In this document: in pieces, positions 7,994 through 17,114 of the stretch
Numbering within the stretch: position 1 is the first letter of the stretch
Layout of the letters: every line of letters starts with the position of its first letter
Source of the DNA: Clostridia bacterium
GTDB taxonomy: Bacteria > Bacillota > Clostridia > Christensenellales > Borkfalkiaceae
NCBI GenBank assembly: GCA_017536205.1
Contig: JAFXHX010000002.1
Location: 1 to 64,000, forward strand
Direction of reading: 5' to 3'
DNA: 64,000 nucleotides
Notes under the pieces: generated by a model
What the model saw: only the letters and a program-made list of their open reading frames with translations
Databases searched by the model: none
Told to the model about the DNA's origin: nothing
Position numbers and translations under genes: made by a program

Positions 7994-9376
7994 ATGCTTT
8001 ATTTATCGGACAAAACTAATTTGCTTGAACAAGAAACTTATAAATATTCGTTGCAAGACGTCGTAGAGCCTAATTTATATCGCGACGTGTATCCTTACGG
8101 CGAAGTTCCCAAAATCGTATTCAACCACCGTCGTGTGCCTATGGATATGCCTGAAAAAATCTGGATTACAGATACCACTATGCGTGATGGTCAGCAGTCG
8201 GTTGAGCCTTACACGGTAGAGCAAATAGTAAACCTATATAAACTTTTATCTAAACTTGGTGGACCTAACGGAATAATTCGCCAAACCGAGTTTTTCATCT
8301 ATTCTAAAAAGGACAGGCTTGCCCTTGATAAGTGCCGTGAACTCGGCTTAAAGTTCCCTGAAATTACTTCGTGGATACGCGCCACTAAAGAAGACTTTAA
8401 ACTCGTTAAAGAAATGGGAATTAAAGAAACGGGTATACTCGTTAGTTGTTCAGACTATCACATTTTCAAAAAACTTAAAATGTCGCGTTCGCAAGCGCTT
8501 CAGCACTATTTATCAATAGTAAAATCGGCGTTTGATGAAGGAATTGTTCCACGTTGCCACTTTGAAGATATAACTCGCGCAGACTTTTACGGTTTCGTAG
8601 TTCCGTTCATTAACGAACTTCACGAACTTTCGCTCAAGTACGGCATACCCGTTAAAATTCGCGCGTGCGACACTATGGGTTACGGTATTCCTTATTCAAA
8701 CGTTGCGCTTCCACGAAGCGTTCCGGGAATTATTTACGGTATTAAAAAATATTCGTCAATTCCAAGCGAGCAAATAGAGTGGCACGGTCATAACGACTTT
8801 TATAAAGCCGTTTCAAACGCTTCGTGCGCATGGCTTTACGGCGCAAGCGCAGTTAACTGTTCACTTCTTGGCATAGGCGAAAGAACGGGTAATATTCCAC
8901 TTGAAGCAATGGTTATGGAATATGCTTCGCTTCGTGGCACGTTCGACGGTATGGACCCAACCGTTATTACCGAAATTAAAGATTATTTCGTTCGTGAAAT
9001 GGGTTACGTCGTTCCCCCTATGACGCCTTTCGTTGGTGAAAGTTTCAACCAAACTAGGGCAGGTATTCACGCAGACGGGCTTTTAAAAGACGAAGAAATA
9101 TACAACATTTTCGACACGGGCAAAATATTAAATAGGCCTGCGTCGGTTACCATTTCTAAAACTTCGGGGCTTGCAGGTATTGCATACTGGATAAACAACC
9201 ACTATAACTTAACGGGCACTTTGCAAGAAGTTAACAAGCAAAGCGACGTTGTTAAAAAGATTAAAGAGTGGGTTGATAACGAATATGAAAACGAGCGTCA
9301 AACGGCTATATCAACGCAAGAAATAGTTGAACTCGTTGAAAAATACTCAAATATTAAGAAGGTGTATAATGACTGA
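7994..9376 (+). CDS. Probable Re-citrate synthase (isopropylmalate synthase-like)
   Basis: The 460-residue product belongs to the DRE-TIM metallolyase family: TDTTMRDGQQS (about 55-65) is the metal/acyl-CoA motif, HGHND (about 260) holds two metal-binding His, and GERTGN follows. It lacks the long leucine-binding regulatory domain of most isopropylmalate synthases. The same family includes the Re-face-stereospecific citrate synthase first shown in Clostridium kluyveri, and homocitrate synthase. Because aconitase and NADP-isocitrate dehydrogenase follow directly and no leucine or lysine genes are near, condensation of oxaloacetate with acetyl-CoA to citrate is the best call. The start has AGGAG 6 bp upstream. 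The stereochemistry is inferred. Confidence 0.78.
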   Translation: MLYLSDKTNLLEQETYKYSLQDVVEPNLYRDVYPYGEVPKIVFNHRRVPMDMPEKIWITDTTMRDGQQSVEPYTVEQIVNLYKLLSKLGGPNGIIRQTEFFIYSKKDRLALDKCRELGLKFPEITSWIRATKEDFKLVKEMGIKETGILVSCSDYHIFKKLKMSRSQALQHYLSIVKSAFDEGIVPRCHFEDITRADFYGFVVPFINELHELSLKYGIPVKIRACDTMGYGIPYSNVALPRSVPGIIYGIKKYSSIPSEQIEWHGHNDFYKAVSNASCAWLYGASAVNCSLLGIGERTGNIPLEAMVMEYASLRGTFDGMDPTVITEIKDYFVREMGYVVPPMTPFVGESFNQTRAGIHADGLLKDEEIYNIFDTGKILNRPASVTISKTSGLAGIAYWINNHYNLTGTLQEVNKQSDVVKKIKEWVDNEYENERQTAISTQEIVELVEKYSNIKKVYND

Positions 9377-10010
9377 AATTAAGTTTACTTCTCGAGCCGA
9401 CCTTGTGTTCGAGCGCCTAGAAAGCGATATTTTAACGGGGGTTTACAAAAGGGGCGAATTGCTTACCGAAAGTGAACTTTCAAAATCGCTTAACGTTTCA
9501 AGAACACCTATAAGAGAGGCTATAAGGCGATTAGAGCAAGAGCATCTTATAAAAGAAACTAGCAAGGGTAGCGTTGTAGTAGGCGTTTCAGAGCAAGATA
9601 TTTTAGATATTTACGACATTAGAATTAAAATTGAAGGCGTTGCAACTAAACTTTGCGCCGAGAACGCTACTAGCGAAGTTATTAAAGAAATGGGCGACGT
9701 TATCGACCTACAAGAGTTTTATTCTAAAAAGGGTGAAGCCGAAAAGGTTAAAAGCGCCGACTCTCGCTTTCACGAACTTATTTACAAAAACTCTGGTAGC
9801 GAGATTTACGAATATATTTTGTTAAGCCTTCACAGTAAAGTTCAACTCACTCGCAAAAACTCAATGCAAGAAAGCGAACGTTCGCTCGAAGCGCTTAAAG
9901 AGCATAAAGAGATTTATTTGGCAATTAAAGAGCGCAACGGCGACCTTGCCGAAAAACTTATGGTAAAACACGTTACAAACGCAAAATCAAATATTACGAG
10001 GTTAAAATAA
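9369..10010 (+). CDS. GntR-family regulator, FadR (FCD) subfamily
   Basis: The 213-residue protein starts at the ATG at 9369, behind AAGAAGG, overlapping the synthase stop by 8 bp. An in-frame start at 9327 would lie deep in the synthase gene. A winged helix (residues about 10-75; SKSLNVSRTPIREAIRRLE) is followed by a helical FCD ligand domain with acidic/His metal-site residues (DSRFHELIY). The stop shares one base with the aconitase start. It probably senses a tricarboxylate or dicarboxylate such as citrate and acts at the palindrome 7962-7971; the ligand is inferred. Confidence 0.88.
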   Translation: MTEIKFTSRADLVFERLESDILTGVYKRGELLTESELSKSLNVSRTPIREAIRRLEQEHLIKETSKGSVVVGVSEQDILDIYDIRIKIEGVATKLCAENATSEVIKEMGDVIDLQEFYSKKGEAEKVKSADSRFHELIYKNSGSEIYEYILLSLHSKVQLTRKNSMQESERSLEALKEHKEIYLAIKERNGDLAEKLMVKHVTNAKSNITRLK

Positions 10011-11938
10011 TGGGACTTACTTTAGCACAAAAAATTATTAAATCACATCTTATATCGGGCGAAATGCAAGTAGGTAGCGAAATTGCGCTTAAAATAGACC
10101 AAACCTTAACGCAAGACGCAACGGGTACTATGGCGTATCTTGAATTTGAAACTATGGGCTTAAAGCGCGTTAAAACCGAGCGTTCGGTTGCGTATATAGA
10201 CCACAACACCTTACAATGTGGCTTTGAAAACGCCGACGACCACCGTTATATTCAAACGGTTGCAAAAAAACACGGTATTTACTTTTCACGCCCCGGTAAC
10301 GGCATTTGCCACCAAGTTCATTTAGAACGCTTTTCACGCCCCGGCAAAACGCTTATCGGGTCTGATAGCCACACGCCTACGGGTGGTGGTATAGGTATGC
10401 TTTCGTTCGGCGCAGGCGGGCTTGACGTTGCAGTTGCAATGGGTGGCGGTGCTTATCACATAACGATGCCAAAAATGTATAAGGTAAACTTAACGGGTAA
10501 ACTCAACCCCTTCGTTACCGCAAAAGACGTTAGCCTTGAAATACTTAGAATACTCTCGGTAAAGGGTGGCGTTGGCGCAATTATAGAATGGGGTGGCGAA
10601 GGCGTTAAAACGCTTTCAGTTCCAGAACGCGCAACCATTACTAATATGGGAACTGAACTTGGCGCAACCACTTCAATTTTTCCATCCGATGAAATAACTT
10701 ACGAGTTTTTAAAGGCTCAGGGTAGAGAACAAGACTTTGTAAGTCTTGAAAGCGATATAGACGCCGTTTACGACAAGGTTATAGACATTGACTTATCTAC
10801 GCTTGAACCTCTTATTGCGTGCCCCCACAGCCCCGATAACGTGGTTAAAGTGTCGTCGCTTAAAGGCGTTAAAGTTAACCAAGTATGCATAGGTTCTTGC
10901 ACCAACTCGTCGCTACACGACCTTTTAAAAGTTTCGGCGTTACTTTCAGGTAAAACGGTACACGAAAGCGTAAGTTTATCGGTATCGCCGGGCTCAAAGC
11001 AAGTTCTTTCAATGCTTTCTAGTTCGGGTGCGCTTGCAAACATTATATCTTCGGGCGCAAGAATACTTGAATGCGCGTGCGGTCCTTGTATAGGTATGGG
11101 TTTTTCGCCCAACTCGCAAGGCGTTAGTTTAAGAACGTTTAACCGTAATTTTTTAGGCAGAAGTGGAACTAAAGATGCAGGCGTATATCTCGTTTCGCCA
11201 GAAACTGCAGTTGCCGCCGCAATCTTCGGTGAAATTACCGACCCACGCCTTTTAGGTGAAATGCCTAAAATTACTATGCCAACTTCTTTCGCTATTGACG
11301 ATAGCGCAATAATTGCGCCCGCAAGCGAACAAGAAGCCGAAAGTTTAGAAGTTTTGCGCGGACCTAACATTAAACCGTTCCCAAGCACTCAACCACTTGA
11401 TAATAATATAGAAGTTACCGTTGCCTTAAAGGTTGGCGACAATATTACTACCGACCACATTATGCCTGCAGGCGCAAAAATACTTCCTTATCGCTCTAAT
11501 ATTCCGTATTTATCAAAGTTTTGCTTCTCGGTTGTAGACGAAGGCTTTTCAGAGCGTGCGTTATCGCTTAAATCAAGCGTTATAATAGGTGGCGACAACT
11601 ATGGTCAAGGTTCTTCTCGTGAACACGCCGCGCTCGTTCCACTCTACCTTGGAATTAAGGCTGTTGTGGTTAAGAGTTTTGCTCGTATTCACGTTGCAAA
11701 CCTTATAAACGCAGGTATCGTTCCCTTAACGTTTAAAAACGTTAGCGATTACGACCTTATTTCTGAAGGCGATAAACTTTTGCTTGAAAACGTTGAAAGT
11801 GGTATGGAAAAGGGCGAAATTACTTTGAAAAACCTTACCAAAAACCAAACTTATTCGCTCGTTGCTTTATTTACTGAACGCCAACGCGAAATACTTAAAG
11901 CAGGTGGCTTGCTTGCATACACTAAAAACCAAAAATAG
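10010..11938 (+). CDS. acn: Aconitate hydratase
   Basis: The 642-residue enzyme interconverts citrate and isocitrate with a [4Fe-4S] cluster. Ligand cysteines are in CIGSCTNSS and CACGPCIGMG. Substrate motifs SDSHTPTGGG and QGSSREHAA are present, the last being in the swivelling domain (about residue 545). The length is that of the shorter mitochondrial/Thermotoga-type aconitases, not the ~900-residue AcnA. It is translationally coupled to the GntR gene before it (one-base overlap) and followed 10 bp later by isocitrate dehydrogenase. Confidence 0.93.
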   Translation: MGLTLAQKIIKSHLISGEMQVGSEIALKIDQTLTQDATGTMAYLEFETMGLKRVKTERSVAYIDHNTLQCGFENADDHRYIQTVAKKHGIYFSRPGNGICHQVHLERFSRPGKTLIGSDSHTPTGGGIGMLSFGAGGLDVAVAMGGGAYHITMPKMYKVNLTGKLNPFVTAKDVSLEILRILSVKGGVGAIIEWGGEGVKTLSVPERATITNMGTELGATTSIFPSDEITYEFLKAQGREQDFVSLESDIDAVYDKVIDIDLSTLEPLIACPHSPDNVVKVSSLKGVKVNQVCIGSCTNSSLHDLLKVSALLSGKTVHESVSLSVSPGSKQVLSMLSSSGALANIISSGARILECACGPCIGMGFSPNSQGVSLRTFNRNFLGRSGTKDAGVYLVSPETAVAAAIFGEITDPRLLGEMPKITMPTSFAIDDSAIIAPASEQEAESLEVLRGPNIKPFPSTQPLDNNIEVTVALKVGDNITTDHIMPAGAKILPYRSNIPYLSKFCFSVVDEGFSERALSLKSSVIIGGDNYGQGSSREHAALVPLYLGIKAVVVKSFARIHVANLINAGIVPLTFKNVSDYDLISEGDKLLLENVESGMEKGEITLKNLTKNQTYSLVALFTERQREILKAGGLLAYTKNQK

Positions 11939-11948
11939 GGGCTAGATT

Positions 11949-13160
11949 ATGGAAAAAATTAAAATGACAACTCCGCTCGTTGAAATGGACGGCGACGAGA
12001 TGACCAGAATTATTTGGAAAGAGATTAAAGAAGAACTTATTTACCCTTTCGTTGACCTTAAAACGGAATATTACGATTTGGGCTTAGTTAAAAGGGATGA
12101 AACTAACGATAAAATTACCGTTGAAAGTGCCGAAGCAACTAAAAAATACGGCGTTGCGGTAAAGTGCGCAACTATTACCCCCAACAAGCAACGTATGTCG
12201 GAGTATAACCTTAAAGAAATGTGGAAAAGCCCTAACGGCACAATAAGGGCTATGCTAGACGGAACGGTTTTCCGTGCGCCTATAACTCTTACTATTATAA
12301 AGCCTGCCGTTAAATCGTGGGAAAGCCCCATAACTATTGCTCGCCACGCTTACGGCGACGTTTACAAGGCAACCGAATTAAGGGTAGGTAAAGGCACTGC
12401 TGAACTTGTTTTTACAAGCGAAACGGGCGAAGTTACGCGCGAAAAGATTTACGACTTTGAGTGCGACGGAATACTTCAAGGTCAGTATAATAAAGATAGT
12501 TCAATCAAGTCTTTTGCAAGGGCGTGCTTTAATTACGCGCTTTCTGTAAAGCAAGATTTATGGTTTTCTACTAAAGATACTATTTCTAAAAAGTACGACC
12601 ATAACTTCAAAAACATTTTTGAAGAGATTTACGAAACGGAGTATAAACAAGCGTTTGAAGAAAACGGGCTTAAATATTTTTATACGCTAATAGACGATGC
12701 CGTTGCAAGAGTTATTCGCAGTAAAGGCGGTTTTATTTGGGCGCTTAAAAACTACGATGGCGACGTTATGAGCGATATGGTTTCAACTGCGTTCGGCTCG
12801 CTCGCTATGATGACTTCAGTTCTCGTTTCGCCAGACGGCAAGTACGAATACGAAGCCGCTCACGGCACGGTAACTCGCCACTATTATAGGTATTTAAAAG
12901 GCGAAAAAACTTCAACAAACCCTATGGCAACGATATTTGCTTGGTCGGGCGCACTTAAAAAGCGTGGCGAACTCGATAAACTCCCTGAACTTATAGAGTT
13001 TGGCGAAAAATTAGAAGAGGTTTCGCTTGCAACTATTATGTCTGGCGTAATGACTAAAGATTTAGTAGGTTTAGTTGAAAAGGGCGTTGAAGTTAAACCC
13101 GTTTTAACCACCGAGTTCATTAAAGAAATTAGAAAAAACTTAGAAAAACTTTACAATTAA
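11949..13160 (+). CDS. icd: NADP-dependent isocitrate dehydrogenase (homodimeric, eukaryote-like type)
   Basis: The 403-residue protein converts isocitrate to 2-oxoglutarate. Family signatures include [13 protein letters not shown] at the N-terminus, the substrate loop [17 protein letters not shown], metal-binding [25 protein letters not shown] (cut here into pieces: DDAVARV and NYDGDVMSD) and the NADP site [10 protein letters not shown]. This subfamily is shared by eukaryotes and some bacteria and differs from E. coli Icd. It is the last gene of the operon before a strong terminator. Its product feeds glutamate synthesis, consistent with glutamine synthetase nearby. Confidence 0.93.
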   Translation: MEKIKMTTPLVEMDGDEMTRIIWKEIKEELIYPFVDLKTEYYDLGLVKRDETNDKITVESAEATKKYGVAVKCATITPNKQRMSEYNLKEMWKSPNGTIRAMLDGTVFRAPITLTIIKPAVKSWESPITIARHAYGDVYKATELRVGKGTAELVFTSETGEVTREKIYDFECDGILQGQYNKDSSIKSFARACFNYALSVKQDLWFSTKDTISKKYDHNFKNIFEEIYETEYKQAFEENGLKYFYTLIDDAVARVIRSKGGFIWALKNYDGDVMSDMVSTAFGSLAMMTSVLVSPDGKYEYEAAHGTVTRHYYRYLKGEKTSTNPMATIFAWSGALKKRGELDKLPELIEFGEKLEEVSLATIMSGVMTKDLVGLVEKGVEVKPVLTTEFIKEIRKNLEKLYN

Positions 13161-13189
13161 AAAAGTGGAGCAAATGCTCCACTTTTTTA
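13159..13189 (+). terminator. Terminator of the citrate-to-2-oxoglutarate operon
   Basis: AAAAGTGGAGC pairs with GCTCCACTTTT around AAAT, followed by T residues. Confidence 0.85.
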
Positions 13190-13234
13190 GTTTTGGCGAA
13201 TTTTATGGGGGGGTAGGAAAAATCGCCGTGTAAA

Positions 13235-14230
13235 TTAGTCTAAAAGCCCAAAATCAAAATTAAAGTTGCCGTTTATAACGGGTATTTTAATTTCAAACTC
13301 AAAATCTCTAACGGAAACCATGCAAGCAATTTCTTCGCTTGAATAACTAAACGCATAACCACTAGTTGTGGTGCGAATAAGTTGACCGAAAATATAAATG
13401 TTATGCTTTAATTCAATACTGCTTTTTTCACGCCCATTTTCTTTAGAAAACTCCATTGAAACTTCAGTTTCCGTTTCGCCGTTAACAACTATTTCGTATG
13501 AATACTCTATTTCGTACTCATCACCGTCGTCTTCAACCGAGTTAGAAACTTTAATATAATTGTCGCTATTATTAGCATTGGTAAATATTTTAAGTTCAAC
13601 TTCGCTTTCATCTTCTTCCGTTTCAACTTCGGCTTCAAAGTTAAAGGTTTTATTTTCTATTATAAAAACGCCTTTAATTTCAGTTTCTTCGCCCGATTCA
13701 ACGGCTTGGTTGTAATATGCAACGTAAGAAGAATTATCTTCAACGTTAGTAACAACCAACTTATAGGCGTATTTTTCATAGCCTTTATCTTTATTTTCAT
13801 AAAGGGTAGAAGTAACCTTGTCGTCGTTTAATAAAAGATTTCCTAGCCCTAAAAAATGCTTAATGTCGTTTCCCACTTCAATTTTATCAAAGGGGCTTGA
13901 TTCAGTTAGCGACGTAAGCGACGCAACGGGTGAAGTGGTTGTAAGCAAACTGCTTGCAGTAATTATTTCATCGGTAAGCACGGTTTCAGTGCTTGTAAGT
14001 TCAATAGTAGTTGGGGCATTGTTTTTTATAAGGCTTGGAATAAACGCAACTATTAAGCACACTGCAAGTGCAAACGATACGATAGGAACGTACCATTTAC
14101 GCCTTGGAACTGTAACTTCTTCAAAAGTTGGCTCGTGGTTAACGTTATTTAGTATTTTTGAAGAGTAGTCTTTAACATCAACTTGTTCGGCTTTGCGTTT
14201 AAGATAAGATTTTATTTCGTTTTTCTTCAT
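13235..14230 (-). CDS. Probable membrane anti-sigma factor
   Basis: The 331-residue product has a short cytoplasmic N-terminus (MKKNEIKSYLKRKAEQVDV), one membrane segment (residues about 46-65) and a large acidic, probably beta-rich extracellular part. The gene overlaps the ECF sigma gene by 4 bp, the usual arrangement for a sigma/anti-sigma pair. No zinc-type ZAS motif (HxxxCxxC) is present, so it would be a non-ZAS type. Its role as an anti-sigma is inferred from context and topology. The extracellular domain is not one I recognise. Confidence 0.65.
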   Translation of the reverse strand: MKKNEIKSYLKRKAEQVDVKDYSSKILNNVNHEPTFEEVTVPRRKWYVPIVSFALAVCLIVAFIPSLIKNNAPTTIELTSTETVLTDEIITASSLLTTTSPVASLTSLTESSPFDKIEVGNDIKHFLGLGNLLLNDDKVTSTLYENKDKGYEKYAYKLVVTNVEDNSSYVAYYNQAVESGEETEIKGVFIIENKTFNFEAEVETEEDESEVELKIFTNANNSDNYIKVSNSVEDDGDEYEIEYSYEIVVNGETETEVSMEFSKENGREKSSIELKHNIYIFGQLIRTTTSGYAFSYSSEEIACMVSVRDFEFEIKIPVINGNFNFDFGLLD

Positions 14231-14739
14231 AAATTAACACCTACCTTTTCTCGTAAAGTCTTTATCGCCTTGTTATACCGCCACAAAACGGTACCAAGTG
14301 GCATTGAAAGGATTTTTGCTATTTCAATGAACTTATAGCCAAGTATTACGTGATACGTAACAATTTCGCGTTCAACGTCGTTATGAAGCAAAGATAAAAT
14401 ATCTTTAACGTTGCGCTCCCCGTCGAAGTCGACTTCGTGTTTTTGGGTAATAAGCGCATCTTCGTTAAACACTAATCTTTTTTGCCTATTATATACGTTT
14501 ATGCTTTTATTTCTTGCTATAACGGTTAAGTACGAATAAACGTTCGAGCCGTACTTATACCCGTCAACCGTTTCTAAAAACGAAACGTAAGTTTCTTGCA
14601 AAACGTCTTCTGCAAGCATTTCGTCTTTCAAAACGGAAAGAGCGGTAAAATAAACCTGCTTTTTAGTAAGATTATAAAATTCATTAAATCGTGAATAATC
14701 GTTTTTAACAAACTCTTTAACGTAACTGTCAGCGTTCAT
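14227..14739 (-). CDS. ECF RNA polymerase sigma factor
   Basis: The 170-residue protein has region 2 (EFYNLTKKQVYFTALSVL and DVLQETYVSFLE, about residues 18-55) and region 4 (YKFIEIAKILSMPLGTVLWR, about 130-155) of group IV sigma factors. It is co-transcribed with the membrane protein whose start overlaps its end. The pair is probably a cell-envelope signal switch; the regulon cannot be read from this window. Confidence 0.9.
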   Translation of the reverse strand: MNADSYVKEFVKNDYSRFNEFYNLTKKQVYFTALSVLKDEMLAEDVLQETYVSFLETVDGYKYGSNVYSYLTVIARNKSINVYNRQKRLVFNEDALITQKHEVDFDGERNVKDILSLLHNDVEREIVTYHVILGYKFIEIAKILSMPLGTVLWRYNKAIKTLREKVGVNL

Positions 14740-14811
14740 CTTTTGCTATCCTTCACCTATAATACAAGTAGTAACTCCATTTTATTGGAAGTAAAACAAT
14801 TTTAACACTTT

Positions 14812-14845
14812 AAAATAAAAAAAGCAATGCAAAGCATTGCTTTAA
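14812..14845 (-). terminator. Terminator of serC-serA
   Basis: Read leftward, AAAGCAATG and CATTGCTTT pair around a short loop and are followed by a T-run. Confidence 0.8.
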
Positions 14846-14847
14846 TA

Positions 14848-15999
14848 TTATATTTTTCTAATTCTAATAACGCCGTCTATATTTTTCAACTTCTCAATAA
14901 TTTCGTCGTTAACGGAGGCAACGTCTAATATCGAATATGCGTAATTGCCTTTACTAGAGTTTACGAAGTTTTCAATGTTAATAGAGTTTTCACCCATAAT
15001 TGAAGAAAATTGAGCAATCATACCGTGAACGTTTTTGTGGCAGATGGTAATTCTTCTTTCGGTAGTTCTAGGAGCAGAACATCTTGGGAAGTTAACGCTG
15101 TTATTTATATTGCCGTTTTCAATAAAGTCTTTAAGTTCTTTGGCTGCCATAACGGCGCAGTTGTCTTCTGCTTCGGGGGTAGATGCGCCAAGGTGTGGTA
15201 TTAAAATAACGTTTTCTTCGCCGATAAGTTCGTCGCAGGGGAAATCGCAAACGTAGCGCGATATTTTACCTTGTTTAATTCCCTTTAAAACGGCTTGGTT
15301 ATCAAAAAGTTCGCCACGAGCGCAGTTGATTAAAACAACCCCGTCTTTCATAAGCGCAATTTTTTCATCGTTTACCATTTTGTCGTTCTCTTTGGTGTAG
15401 GGAACGTGAATAGTAATATAATCGCAAGTTTTATAAATATCTAAAACGTCGTCGGTAATTTCAACGTGGCGTGAAAGGTGAAGTGCGCTAATAACCGAAA
15501 GGTAAGGGTCGTAACCTAAAACTTCCATACCGAGCGCTACTGCCGAGTTAGCAACGCGCGCGCCTATTGCGCCAAGACCTATAATACCAAGTTTTTTGCC
15601 TGCAAGTTCTCTACCAACGAATTCTTTTTTGCCTTTTTCAACTTGCTTGCCTATGTTTTCTGTTCCCTTTAAAGTGTTAACCCACTCGATTGCGGGAATA
15701 ATTTTACGCGAGCCAAGTAAAAGTGCGGTAATTACAAGTTCGTTAACTGCATTTGCGTTAGCGCCTGGGGTGTTGAAAACAACAACGCCTTTTTGCAAAT
15801 ATTCATCGCACGGAATATTGTTAACGCCAGCGCCTGCTCTTGCAACTGCAAGAACACTATCTGGAAGGTCGTAACCGTGCATATCGAAACTTCTAACTAA
15901 AACGCCAACGGGGCTATCTGCTTTGTCAACTACTTGGTAATTTTTGCCCAAAACGTTTTCAACTAAATTGCTAATGGGGTTAAGTTTTAATATTTCCAT
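14848..15999 (-). CDS. serA: D-3-phosphoglycerate dehydrogenase
   Basis: The 383-residue enzyme oxidises 3-phosphoglycerate to 3-phosphohydroxypyruvate, the first step of serine synthesis. The NAD-binding fold shows GKKLGIIGLGAIGARVAN. The catalytic Arg is in INCARGELFD and the catalytic His in IPHLGASTPEAE. An ACT domain closes the protein (from about 310), as in serine-regulated forms; the extra intervening domain of long SerA types is missing. The start at 15999 has AAGGTGA in front; a longer reading from 16029 is unlikely. It is downstream of serC with a 10-bp gap. Confidence 0.93.
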   Translation of the reverse strand: MEILKLNPISNLVENVLGKNYQVVDKADSPVGVLVRSFDMHGYDLPDSVLAVARAGAGVNNIPCDEYLQKGVVVFNTPGANANAVNELVITALLLGSRKIIPAIEWVNTLKGTENIGKQVEKGKKEFVGRELAGKKLGIIGLGAIGARVANSAVALGMEVLGYDPYLSVISALHLSRHVEITDDVLDIYKTCDYITIHVPYTKENDKMVNDEKIALMKDGVVLINCARGELFDNQAVLKGIKQGKISRYVCDFPCDELIGEENVILIPHLGASTPEAEDNCAVMAAKELKDFIENGNINNSVNFPRCSAPRTTERRITICHKNVHGMIAQFSSIMGENSINIENFVNSSKGNYAYSILDVASVNDEIIEKLKNIDGVIRIRKI

Positions 16000-16009
16000 T
16001 TTAATCACC

Positions 16010-17083
16010 TTATTTATTTTCAAGTTCAAACTTCTTCATAAACTCTATAAGCGCTTTAACGCCTTCAACGGGCATTGCGTTATAAATACTTGCTCTCATA
16101 CCGCCAACGAGTTTGTGGCCTTTAAGTGACGCTAAACCTGCGCTAGTTGCTTCTTTTATAAACTTTGCGTCAAGTTCTTCGCTACCCGTTACGAAAGGAA
16201 CGTTCATAATAGAACGGTCTTTAACTTCAACGTAGTTTTTAAAGAGTTTAGAATTATCAATAAAATCGTATAAAAGCCCTGCTTTATATTCGTTTTGCGC
16301 TTGCATAGCCTTTACGCCACCAAACGCTTTAAGCCACCTAAACACGAGCATTGAAATATAAATAGAGAAACAGGGTGGGGTGTTGTATAAACTATCGTTC
16401 TTTGCTTGTATTTCATAACTAAGCATAGTTGGGCAAGTTGCCGATTGTTTTCCAAGCAAATCTTTTCTAACAATAACGATAGTAACGCCTGCGGGCGCAA
16501 TATTTTTTTGTGCGCCTGCGTATATAAGGCCAAACTTGTTAACGTCAACTTCTTCACTTAAAATGTTAGACGACATATCTGCCACGAGTGGAGAAGGAGT
16601 TTTAGGAAGGTTAACGTATCTAGTACCGAAAATGGTGTTGTTAGACGTTATGTGAACGTAAGACGCATCGCTTGAAAACTGAATAGCGTCAACGTCTGGA
16701 ATATAGGTAAAGTTTTTATCTTTTGAAGATGCAACGATTTTGGCTTCGCCGAACTTCGCGCCTTCTTGTTGCGCTTTTCCTGCAAAGTTACCCGTTACTA
16801 TATAGTCGGCCTTACCGGTCGTCATAAGGTTTAAAGGAACTGCTGCAAACTGTTGGCTTGCACCGCCTTGAACGAATAAAACGGCGTAATCGTCGCTAAT
16901 TCCCATAAGCTCGCGAAGTAAAGCGTTTGCTTCGTCGTTAACGGCCTGGAAAGGCTTTGACCTGTGGCTCATTTCGGTAATCGACATACCGGTGCCGTTA
17001 AAGTCAAGTAAATCTCTTTGTGCTTCTTTTAAAACTTCTTCAGGTAAAGTTGAAGGACCTGCCGAAAAATTATATACTCTCAT
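16010..17083 (-). CDS. serC: Phosphoserine aminotransferase
   Basis: The 357-residue PLP enzyme transfers the amino group of glutamate to phosphohydroxypyruvate. Recognisable parts are MRVYNFSAGPSTLPEEVL at the start, LFVQGGASQQFAAVPLNL, and YAGAQKNIAPAGVT with the Schiff-base Lys. The start at 17083 follows AGGAG; the upstream in-frame start at 17110 lies at the end of the glutamine synthetase unit. It forms serC-serA with the next gene. A phosphoserine phosphatase is not in the window. Confidence 0.94.
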   Translation of the reverse strand: MRVYNFSAGPSTLPEEVLKEAQRDLLDFNGTGMSITEMSHRSKPFQAVNDEANALLRELMGISDDYAVLFVQGGASQQFAAVPLNLMTTGKADYIVTGNFAGKAQQEGAKFGEAKIVASSKDKNFTYIPDVDAIQFSSDASYVHITSNNTIFGTRYVNLPKTPSPLVADMSSNILSEEVDVNKFGLIYAGAQKNIAPAGVTIVIVRKDLLGKQSATCPTMLSYEIQAKNDSLYNTPPCFSIYISMLVFRWLKAFGGVKAMQAQNEYKAGLLYDFIDNSKLFKNYVEVKDRSIMNVPFVTGSEELDAKFIKEATSAGLASLKGHKLVGGMRASIYNAMPVEGVKALIEFMKKFELENK

Positions 17084-17114
17084 AATAACTCCTAAAAGTG
17101 CTAAACGCACTAGT

